A stretch of DNA of 64,000 nucleotides from the NCBI GenBank assembly GCA_935421215.2, contig OW285235.1, positions 137,511,832 through 137,575,831 of the forward strand, given 5' to 3'. Below, one piece after another: positions 56,411-64,000 of this stretch (its first letter is position 1; each line of letters starts with the position of its first letter). This stretch comes from Melolontha melolontha. Taxonomy: Eukaryota; Arthropoda; Insecta; Coleoptera; Scarabaeidae. The translations under genes and the position numbers were made by a program. The notes under the pieces were generated by a model. The model was given only the letters and a program-made list of their open reading frames with translations, ran no database searches and had not been told where the DNA came from.

Positions 56411-58252
56411 CTGCGATAATCGTCTGTTTCTGCTTCTGGTTACTCGTAAACTGACGTAGTCTAGTTTAGGATGGTGGTTATATAACCGATTAGCGTTCTG
56501 GTTGGTTACACTTGGTTGAGTGTGTGCGCGGCTCCGTGTCGTTGGATCTGTAGCTGGAGTGTACTGGCTGGGTTGCGATGTAGGTGCTTTTGTTTGTTGT
56601 TGACAACTTCTTTGCTTAATACTGGTTGGTAGCCTCCGGGTATCATCTCGCGAATTCAAATTGTCCGGACGTTTCTCAATTTCGATAGCTTCCCTGATTA
56701 TTCTGGTTTTCATATGTTCTATGTTCGCCAATAATTTGGTATTGCTGAAGTCTATCGTGTGGAACGTTTCCTTTGCATGCTGAGCCAAAGATGAAGTGTT
56801 CTCGTCTTTTCTTACGGAGTTTTGGTGTTCATCTCTTCTTACGTTTACTCTTCTGTTTGTTTGGCCGATGTACGTCTTCTCACAATTAAGGCATGGAATT
56901 TCATAAACTTCCTGGTTTTCTAAAGGTATTCTTGTTTTTGGATTCCGAAGGACTGTGCTGATTTTTCTGTCTACCTTGAATATGGTTTCAATGTTGTGTC
57001 TTCGTAGGACTCTGGATATTCTGTCGGTGGTACCTTTGACATAGGGTAAGTAGGTTTTTGCTATTGATTCCTCTTTTTCCTCTTGTGGTATGGCTCGTTC
57101 TTTGTTGATGGCCCATTTGCTAAAGCCATTCTGCTGGTGTGCATTATGGAGTTTATCAATTTCTTGAATGACGTTGTCTTCATCTGCTAATCTCAGTGAT
57201 CTTGTTACTAGGCTCTTCTCTACTGATTTCAACTGAGCTGGGTGGTGGTGAAACTGTGCGTTGAGGTACCGATCTGTATGTGGATTTCCGGTACACTGTA
57301 TGGCTTAATTCTCCATTTTCTTTCTTCTTAACCAAAACGTCGAGGAATGGTAGTTGATTGTTTGATACTACTTCCATTGTGAATTTTATTTTTGGATGGA
57401 TACTATTCAGATGTTCCAGGAACCTCTTAAGGTGATCTTCTCCATGTGTCCAAATCACGAACGTGGTGTCAACATATCGTAGCCAAAGTTTGGGTTTATG
57501 GGTGGCCGTTCTTAATGCTGTTTTCTCTAAGTCTTCCATGAAGAGGTTCGCTATTACTGGTGACAGTGGAGAGCTCATCGGTGCGCCTTCTATTTGTTTG
57601 TACCGTTGATCGCCGTAGATAAAGTAGGTGTTTGCCAGGCAGTGTTTCACCCGGTTCATTATGTATGGTGGAGGATGGTATTTCCTTTCGATGGTCCCTA
57701 GAGCTTCGGTTACTGGTGTATTGGTAAACAGTGACACTACGTCGAAGCTTACCAATAGCCAATCTGTTTCCACTTTCTCTTTCTTCAATATCTCGATGAA
57801 GTGGCTTGCGTTCTTGACGTAAGACTCGACTTCTTCGGCATGTGGTTGTAGTTGTTGGGCTAGGTATCTTGCCAATTGTTGAAGAGGTGACCCAATGGAG
57901 CTGACTATGGGTCTTAATGGTGCACCTTCCTTGTGGACTTTTGGCAAGCCGTAGAATTTGGGACATCTCAATGACTTGTCCCTTGGAATGAGTCGTGTTT
58001 GGATTTCCTTGTCGATGGAACTCTCCTTGATTTTACTTTTAGTTGTTTTCTCCAGGTATGTTGTTGGATCCGTAGTGATTGGAAGGCATTCCGGATCTTC
58101 TAAGAGAGCTTTTATCTTGGTGTCGTAGTCGGTTATGTTCATTACCACCTTAGCATTTCCTTTGTCCGCTGCTAGTATAATAATGTCTTCGTTGTTCCTT
58201 TATTGTTTAAGTGCAAGTTTCTCGAAGGTCTTGGTTTGGTGCAAGGTCTTTT
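56405..58252 (-). pseudogene. Penelope polyprotein: RT plus GIY-YIG, frameshifted
   Basis: Reverse transcriptase part (58252-57180): KTFEKLALKQ, a stop, then IIILAADKGNAKVVMNITD, LRCPKFYGLPKVHKEGAPL and RPIV, motif A LLVSFDVVSLFTNTPV, motif B QIEGAPMSSPLSPVIANLFM, and motif C WLRYVDTTFVIW, in which the second Asp of YVDD is Thr. After LPFLDVLVKKK, a 2-base deletion within the KPTHTDRYL block shifts the frame (KSTYRSVPQR). The nuclease part (57232-56405) follows in the next frame: KTYLPYVKGTTDRISRVLR, EVYEIPCLNCEKTYIGQTNRR, TSSLAQHAKETFHTI, then a hydrophilic tail to RNRRLSQT. N-terminus lost. The mutated YVDD alone predicts no RT activity. Confidence 0.9.
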
Positions 58253-58343
58253 CAAGAGAAGAAACTCAGAACAAGAAGAAGCAAACTGCTTTGCGACCTG
58301 GCATTTCTACAACGTTGCCGAGAGGACATCATTCCACAAGCAA

Positions 58344-59440
58344 AACAGCATTAAGAACGGCCACCTATGAACCCAAACTTTTGGCTACGATATGTTGACG
58401 ACACGTTCGTGATTTGGATACATGGAGAAGGTCACCTTAAGAGGTTCCTGGAACATCTGAATAGTATCCATCCAAAAATAAAATTCACAATGGAAGTAGA
58501 ATCAAACAATCAACTACCATTGCTCGACGTTTTGGTTAAGAAGTAAGAAAATGGAGAATTAAGCCATACAGTGTACCGGAAATCCATATACAGTTCGGTA
58601 CCTCAACGCACAGTCTCACCACCACCCAGCTCAGTTGAAAGCAGCAATGAAGAGCCTAGTACTAAGATTACAGAGATTAGCAGATGAAGACAACGTCATT
58701 CAAGAAATGGATAAACTCCACAATGCACTCCAGCGGAATGGCTTTAGCAAACGGGCAATCAACAAAACATTAAAACCTAAACGAGCCACACCACAAGAGG
58801 AAAAAGAGGAATCAACAGCCAAAACCTACTTGCCCTATGTCAAAAATACCACCGACAGAATATCCAGAGTCCTACGAAGACACAACACTGAAACCACATT
58901 CAAGGTAGACAGAAAAATCAGCACAGTCCTTCGGAATCCAAAAACAAGAATACCTTTAGAAAACCAGTAAGTTTATGAAATTCCATGCCTTAATTGTGAG
59001 AAGACGTACATCGGCCAAACAAACAGAAGAGTAAACGTAAGAAGAGATGAACACCAAAACTCCGTAAGAAAACACGAGAAAACTAGATAGACTTCAGCAA
59101 TACCAAATTATTGGCGAACATAGAATATATGAAAACCAGAATAATCAGGGAAGCTATCGAAATTCAGAAACGTCCGGACAATTGGAATTCGCGAGATGAT
59201 ACCCAGAGGCTAATAACAGCATGGAAACCAGTATTAAGCAAATAAGTTGTCAACAACAAACAAAAACACCTACACCGCAACCCAGTCAGTACACTCCAGC
59301 TACAGGCCCAACGGCACGGAGCCGCGCATTCACTCAACCGAGTGTAACCAACCAGAACGCTAATAGGGTATATAACCACCATCCTAAACTCGACTACGTC
59401 AGTTTACGAGTAACCAGAAGCAGACAGTTATCGCAGACCT
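58344..59440 (+). pseudogene. Penelope RT C-terminus and GIY-YIG, inverted copy
   Basis: Plus-strand partner of the minus copy. The RT end (58344-58650) keeps an intact YVDD: RYVDDTFVIW near 58390-58420, unlike YVDT in the other arm. Then HLKRFLEHLNSIHPKIKF and LLDVLVKK with a stop. The same 2-base deletion shifts the frame after YRKS. ORF 58635-58970 reads LADEDNVIQEMDKLHNAL, KTYLPYVKNTTDRISRVLR and ends at a stop (ENQ, TAA) where the other copy has a Glu codon; VYEIPCLNCEKTYIGQTNRR continues behind it. A deletion near 59085 removes part of the nuclease, and the tail (59221-59442) ends SRQLSQT. Confidence 0.88.
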
Positions 59441-59472
59441 GAAGATGGCAAATGTGATTTTGTCGAAACGTC
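59441..59472 (+). ncRNA. Hammerhead-like PLE terminal motif
   Basis: CTGAAGATGGCAAATGTGA, then TTTTGTCGAAACGTCG. The core CTGAAGA (59442-59448), a short stem GGC and GTC, and GAAACG are in order. One unpaired base after the core is shared with the 10507 motif. Confidence 0.5.
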
Positions 59473-59580
59473 GTCCAGAGACCAGCACCGATCTTTACGA
59501 AGACCAAACAGTGGAATCGCGGAAGAAAACCCGGAATCCAGTTAAAACATACTACTACCCGCGGAAACCTAAAAGAAAAC

Positions 59581-59585
59581 ATATA

Positions 59586-59658
<73 letters not shown>
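59581..59658. repeat. (TA)n microsatellite
   Basis: TA array with one TACA interruption, next to the Penelope end. Confidence 0.95.
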
Positions 59659-59664
<6 letters not shown>

Positions 59665-59752
59665 TTAGATAATTTCTTAGCCGTTCATTAAATATAACAT
59701 TTGATAAAGTATTGGAGTTTTTCGGCTTTTTTATATGAAATATTTACAAATA
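59659..59752. repeat. Dispersed repeat R1
   Basis: Starts GTGTTTAGATAATTTCTTAG directly after the (TA)n array and continues CCGTTCATTAAATATAAC and TTTTTCGGCTTTT. Fullest short copy in the window. Confidence 0.55.
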
Positions 59753-59754
59753 TA

Positions 59755-59790
59755 CTTATTGGGTTTACCATATCATACCAAGGTCACGAA

Positions 59791-59795
<5 letters not shown>
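59755..59795. repeat. PLE family alpha outer tip
   Basis: GGGTTTACCATATCATACC and AAGGTCACGAAAATATT match (as complement) the sequence outside the terminal repeats at 19645-19670 and 45001-45030. Confidence 0.6.

Positions 59796-59835
<40 letters not shown>
59796..59835. repeat. (TA)n microsatellite
   Basis: Supplies the left TA of the following element. Confidence 0.95.
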
Positions 59836-59838
<3 letters not shown>

Positions 59839-62307
59839 GGTCCGGCAACGAAGCGGGGACGGAAGATTACACGCGTATTTGAAAGTTAGTCAAATATTTA
59901 GTTATCGGATATCCTTCCGTACCATCAAGCGCACGTTTCAAAAATATATTTTTTTATACAGGGTGATCCAGATGGAAATGCCAGACTAAAGTTGCATTTT
60001 TTTAAATGGAACACCCTGTATATTAATAGATAAAATAATCCGCGCTTGAAAGCTGGTTACATCGATATAATGTTGTATAGGTCTAAAGTTGATAGTTTCT
60101 GTGTAAATAATTATTTTACTTGATAAATTGATACATTTCAGTAGGCTATTCTGCATAAGGAAAATCAAAAGATCCGAAACCAATAGAATAGAATATTTTC
60201 TACTAGTATGCACTTTCGTTGCTACATGAAATAAATTCTGCAACTGCTCGCGTTATACAGGGTGTTCACAATTTCGCAAAATCGAAGAAATCTCGTAATT
60301 TTTAAATGGAACACCCTGTATAATTTTAGCTCATTGAAAAGCCCTTTTACTACGCTTTCTATTTATACCTCATTTGATGCACCTAGGATGGATCATTTAC
60401 TAATTATTTATTTTTAGAGTTGAATTAATGAAAAATGCTTGTATTTTTAGTAGCTAATTTGCGCTTTTAAACCTTCTGCAAGATCGGATATTCAACAAAT
60501 TATCCATAAATGGTATATAACAAGAAGAAATCCCATTAAGTACGAGAAACAGTTGATTTTCACTCAGCGGTGAAAGCAAACATTAAATTAATATAGAGTA
60601 TTATAGCATTTTCAATAGATTCACTGCTGATCAAGTTATCTGGTGTCAGTTTTAAGCTTGTATACTTAATAACCAAGTTGTCAAAAATTTCGTTCCATCT
60701 TACACAGTATTTCGTTCAATCTTTAAAAGAAATTGCTATAATGACAAATTTTAGTATTCAAGAAATGGTGAATATGATATTTATTCTTGGGGAGTGTACA
60801 AGAAATTGTCTCCTAGCAAGTAGAGTATATGCAGAGAGATTTCCAAATCTTGAAAGAAAGCCAAGACCAGAAGCATTTGAAAGGTTATTAGAGAGATTTA
60901 CAGAAACTGGTAGTGTAACCTACAAGAAGAGAAAAATAAATAAGCCGGTAATCAATGAAAAAAGCGAATTGGCCGTATTATTAACAATACAGGAAAATCC
61001 AAATATAAGTATAGACGGTATTTCAAAGGTATCAGCTATTGAAGATAGGAGCGTACGAAGAATTTTAAGAAGTTTATGCGGAAGTTCCTACAACAAGGCA
61101 AAATATGATGGAACGCTTTAGAAATGTTCGCCAAGAAACATTACAGCATGTTCAACAGAATTTCACCAGGCGGCTTCATTTATGTATTGAGAGACATGTA
61201 AGGACATTTGAAAGTTTTTTTTGATTTATTTGCATTTAATATTTACATTTACTTTATTTTTATTTACTGTCCTACTACTTTTGTTAATTAAATTTGATGT
61301 TGTGGTTAATAATTAGTATTTATTTAAAATAGTGCAAACTTTTAATACTACTCGTACATGATTCTTTCCTACATGATTTCGATTTATGTTAAGCTAATTA
61401 GGTATGTATTGTTTCATATTAGGTATTCGTAAAATAGTTGGTTTTACAAAATTCTTTAAAATACAAATTAATTAGTGCAAATTTTTTATTAAACTGACAC
61501 CAGATAACTTAATCGGCAGTGAATCTATTGAAAATGCTATATTACTTTATATTAATTTAATGCTTGCTTTCACCGCTGAGTGAAAATCAACTGTTTCTCG
61601 TACTTAATGGGGTTTCTTCTTGTTATAGACCATTTATGGATAATTTGTTGAATATCCGATCTTACAGAAGGTTTAAAAGCGCAAATTAGCTACTAAAAAT
61701 ACAAGCATTTTTCATTAATTCAACTCTAAAAGGAAATAATTAGCAAATGATCCATCCTAGGTGCATCAAATGAGGCATCAATAGAAAGTGTAGTAAAAGG
61801 GCTTTTCAATGAGCTAAAAATATAAAGGCTGTTCCATTTAAAAATTACGAGATTTTTTCGATTTTGCGAAATTGTGAACACCCTGTATAACGCGAGCAGT
61901 TGCAGAATTTATTTCACATAGCAACGAAAGTGCAAACTAGTAGAAAATATTCTATTCTATTGGTTTCGGATCTCTTGATTTTCCTTATGCAGAATAGCCT
62001 ACTGAAATGTATCAATTTATCAAGTAAAATAATTATTTACACAGAAACTATCAACTTTAGACCCATACAACATGGTATCGATGTAACCAGCTTTCAAACT
62101 CGGATCATTTTATCTATTAATATACAGGATGTTCCATTTAAAAAAATGCAACTTTAGTCTGGCATTTCCATCTGGAACACCCTGTATAAAACAAAATATT
62201 TTTAAAACGTGCGTTTGATGGTACGGAAGGATATCCGATGACTAAATATTTGATTAACTTTCAAATACGCGTGTAATCTTCCGTCCCCGCTTCGTTGCCG
62301 GACCCTG
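59836..62307 (+). mobile_element. Mariner derivative with 820-bp TIRs
   Basis: A 2472-bp element flanked by TA (59834-59835 and 62308-62309), with tips CAGGGTCCGGCAACGAAGCG and its complement. Inverted repeats 59836-60654 and 61491-62307 (about 818 bp each) are closely similar. The 836-bp centre encodes a shortened transposase. The arms contain smaller units bounded by CAGGGTG and CACCCTG (59959-60018 and 60258-60318, mirrored on the right). Confidence 0.9.
60678..61224 (+). pseudogene. Transposase reduced to HTH domain and C-terminal tail
   Basis: Open frame 60678-61121 (147 codons); the likely natural start is MTNFSIQEMVNMIFILGE at 60741. It holds a complete DUF4817-type helix-turn-helix region: RNCLLASRVYAERFPNLER, KPRPEAFERLLERFTETGS, then ENPNISIDGISKVSAI and DRSVRRILRSL. 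The whole DDE catalytic core is then missing. In the next frame, from about 61085, the sequence runs FRNVRQETLQHVQQNFTRR and LHLCIERHVRTFESFF, the usual C-terminal tail, ending at 61224. Thus an internal deletion of about 150-200 codons joined the two ends with a frame change near 61080. The DNA-binding part has no stop and may still be translated; this is inference. Confidence 0.8.
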
Positions 62308-62317
62308 TATATATATA

Positions 62318-62433
62318 TATAAATGTTTAGATAATTTCTCAGACGTAAATTCATACATATTCGATTTCTATTTGCAAACACACATTTTAATTAAGATAGA
62401 AATAACTTTTCTCAAAGAAAAAAAAGTAAATAT

Positions 62434-62436
<3 letters not shown>
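62318..62436. repeat. Dispersed repeat R1 (partial) and spacer
   Basis: AATGTTTAGATAATTTCTCAG follows the TA run at the end of the mariner derivative, as at 59659 on its other side. The rest is AT-rich. Confidence 0.45.

Positions 62437-62484
<48 letters not shown>
62437..62484. repeat. (TA)n microsatellite
   Basis: TA array upstream of the PLE relic. Confidence 0.94.
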
Positions 62485-62487
<3 letters not shown>

Positions 62488-62519
62488 TAAATAAAAACGA
62501 ATTTATTAGAGGTATACAC

Positions 62520-63340
62520 TTTTGTCTCGGCAACACATATTTTCAGTACAAAAATTCTTTTTATAGTCAAACATTTGGTATTGCCATGGGCTCTTCTTTA
62601 GCTGCTTCTATTGCAAATTTGGTAATGGAAAATTTGGAACAAGCCGTTATCAATTCATTAGACTTCCACCCCATTTTATTTATGATTGATATATGAATTA
62701 CCACTCAAATGCCCCTACAGTATTCAATAAAATGATTATAAACAATCTTACTGATAGAGCAGTAAAACTATCACATACTCAATACAGAAAAGATAACATC
62801 AAGAAAATTAAAACAATCATCTTAACAAATAATAATTAACCACCACAACTTATAGACCAAACAATTAAAAAAAGAATCCACCAAATATGCAACACTGCAG
62901 ACAAAAATAATAATTTAAACAATGACACAACATATATCACGATTCCATATGTTCCACACTATCAGAAAAAATTAAATACACATTAAGAAAATATGATATA
63001 GCTACAACATATAAATTTAGTAATACTAATAAACATTTATTTTCAAAACTTAAACCTAAAATAGAAAAAAATCAAGAAACACATGTCATCTTTAAAATAC
63101 TATGTCGCAATTGCGATAGTTACTACATAGGCCAATCTAAACAATGTTTATACAAAAGAATACAAGCCAACAAATACTCTAAAACAGACAAAATGCTTTA
63201 TCTACACACAAACTACAACGCGATCACGTTTTCGATTTTGAAAACTCACAGATAATTGATAAAGAACAACACACAATGAAAAGGGAAATTAAAGAAATGA
63301 TTAGTATTAAACAGGAAAAAAAATCAATTAACAACAGAAG
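62520..63340 (+). pseudogene. PLE RT and GIY-YIG relic
   Basis: Forward-strand blocks in changing frames: TYFQYKNSFYSQTFGIAMGS and SLAASIANLVMENLEQAV (62540-62645), RT motif B region of the GIAMGSPLS type; NKMIINNLTDRAVKLSHTQ (62730-62785), the linker after the thumb; PPQLIDQTIKKRIHQI (62840); and HVIFKILCRNCDSYYIGQSK (63083-63142), the GIY-YIG core with YYIG, then QCLYKRIQANKYSKTDKML. The YVDD segment is deleted between 62690 and 62700. Multiple stops. It is related to the 43868-44407 protein, which lacks the RT part. Confidence 0.8.
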
Positions 63341-63765
63341 TGATATAAAAAATTTAAGCAGTATATACTATAACTTAATTATGTAACGATCTGCAATTTA
63401 CCATGATAATATATGCTGCTGTTATATAATTATATATCTTATGTTATTTAAATATCTATACATTTGCTTATCATGCTGACAGTTCCGTGTTTTGATCCCT
63501 GTCTGGCTGTCTGAGTAGGTTTTCGTGGTTTTCCTTCTCGTTTAGGGCGAATGCCGACAGCTTAACATCTTAAGTCGCTCCACGGGCGCATACATAATAA
63601 TAACTCATGTCTTGCGTTTCCCTCTTTTTGTTATCTACCCATTTTAGAATACTAAGGCATGATTTATTATTATTAAATTGGAATGTATCTTTGAATAATT
63701 TTATCCATAGCAACTACAAATGTATAAGTATGACATTAATATACTGTCATTTATATTTTATATTC

Positions 63766-63800
63766 CTTGAAAAAGACATCATTTGCCGAAACATGTAGGA
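63766..63800 (+). ncRNA. Family-alpha terminal hairpin with GAAAC (hammerhead-derived?)
   Basis: CCTTGAAAAAGACATCATTT, then GCCGAAACATGTAGG. In intact copies GGCA pairs with TGCC before GAAAC. The CUGANGA core is not recognisable, so this is at best a decayed ribozyme. Confidence 0.35.
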
Positions 63801-63870
63801 TTGTTTTAAATATATACATTTTAAAGTAAAACCAAACTTTAAATCGCCAACAAATTGAATTTACTATATA

Positions 63871-64000
63871 CAGTGTGGTCATAAAGTTTGGAACCAAGCT
63901 TATAACCGCATTATTTTACATTTTTAGGAAAAACGCTCGGACAGGTAAATTTTCTTTTTTAAAACGCCATCTTTCGACATACAATTTTTTTCTATGACGT
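63871..64000 (+). mobile_element. Start of another Tc1/mariner element (runs off window)
   Basis: After TA at 63869-63870 the sequence CAGTGTGGTCATAAAGTTTG begins, and continues with AAACGCTCGGACAGGTAAAT. It resembles the head at 40688 and 42391 (CTGTGTGGAATAAATTTG and GAATGCTCGGCCAGGTCAAT), so it is probably the same family. Coding sequence would lie beyond the window. Confidence 0.6.

Larger units (their letters stand above)
56298..59565. mobile_element. Second Penelope lineage in inverted-pair form
   Basis: Arms 56298-57540 (minus) and about 58344-59560 (plus) are reverse complements with moderate divergence and a deletion in the right arm near 59085. The loop (57541-58343) holds the RT fingers and palm. 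Both outer ends carry TTTTAACTGGATTCCGGG and the motif GACGACGTTTCG or its complement. The lineage differs from the one at 53298-56208 in sequence and is less AT-rich. Confidence 0.88.
62485..63866 (+). mobile_element. PLE family alpha, longest copy
   Basis: Decayed PLE coding sequence (62520-63340) followed by the 3' region shared with 19129-19640 and 43865-45043: CGATCTGCAATTTACCATG, GTGTTTTGATCCCTGTCTGG, GGTTTTCGTGGTTTTCCTTC, then the terminal repeat with CCTTGAAAAAGACATCATTT and GCCGAAACATGTAGG and the end TCGCCAACAAATTGAATTT at 63866. This copy ties the terminal repeat to an RT with GIY-YIG. Confidence 0.8.

Noticed and set aside
59986..60243. 85-codon frames open in both long arms of the mariner derivative (59986-60243 minus, 61900-62157 plus)
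   Set aside because: They are the same arm sequence read twice; no domain and no evidence of coding beyond arm similarity.

Overview
The window looks like a piece of an AT-rich animal genome, most likely an arthropod and probably an insect. Signs are Tc1/mariner, hAT, PIF/Harbinger, Jockey-type non-LTR, LTR and above all Penelope-like (PLE) elements, abundant (TA)n microsatellites, and no bacterial or plasmid gene organisation. No intact host gene was found. Nearly every coding trace is a decayed or recently rearranged transposable element, so this is intergenic or pericentromere-like mobile DNA. Species cannot be told from the sequence. Protein calls rest on reading conserved motifs by eye; no database search was run.

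Layout. 0.9-3.7 kb: a mariner N-terminus and two hAT fragments. 4.8-6.7 kb: a complete DD41D Tc1/mariner element with 310-bp inverted ends and TA duplication. 6.8-7.5 kb: a palindromic PLE end and two tandem MITEs. 7.8-9.2 kb: a ZBED5-like hAT. 9.7-10.6 kb: a PLE-like tail. 11.3-14.2 kb: a mariner end, a Jockey tail and a Penelope element. 16.4-18.7 kb: a mariner-like element with 610-bp inverted ends. 19.1-20.6 kb: PLE ends bracketing a GC-rich island. 22.5-23.7 kb: a non-LTR relic. 25.2-27.9 kb: a Harbinger element (TTA duplication) containing a nested PLE. 29-39.3 kb: relics of mariners, non-LTR elements and PLEs. 40.7-45.3 kb: a complex set of direct and inverted duplications of a mariner head and a PLE. 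45.5-48.6 kb: a MITE, non-LTR, LTR and mariner remains. 51-53.2 kb: an LTR primer-binding site and another mariner. 53.3-59.6 kb: two Penelope elements, each arranged as an inverted pair. 59.8-62.3 kb: a mariner derivative with 820-bp inverted ends that kept only the DNA-binding part of its transposase. 62.5-64 kb: one more PLE and the start of another mariner.

The main theme is Penelope biology. At least six PLE lineages are present (reverse transcriptase plus GIY-YIG endonuclease in one reading frame). Several sit as inverted pairs with near-identical arms, and most end in a short motif resembling a degenerate hammerhead ribozyme. Mariner-type elements with TA duplications and PLE ends both sit against (TA)n arrays, so the arrays act as insertion hubs and join unrelated elements into composites.
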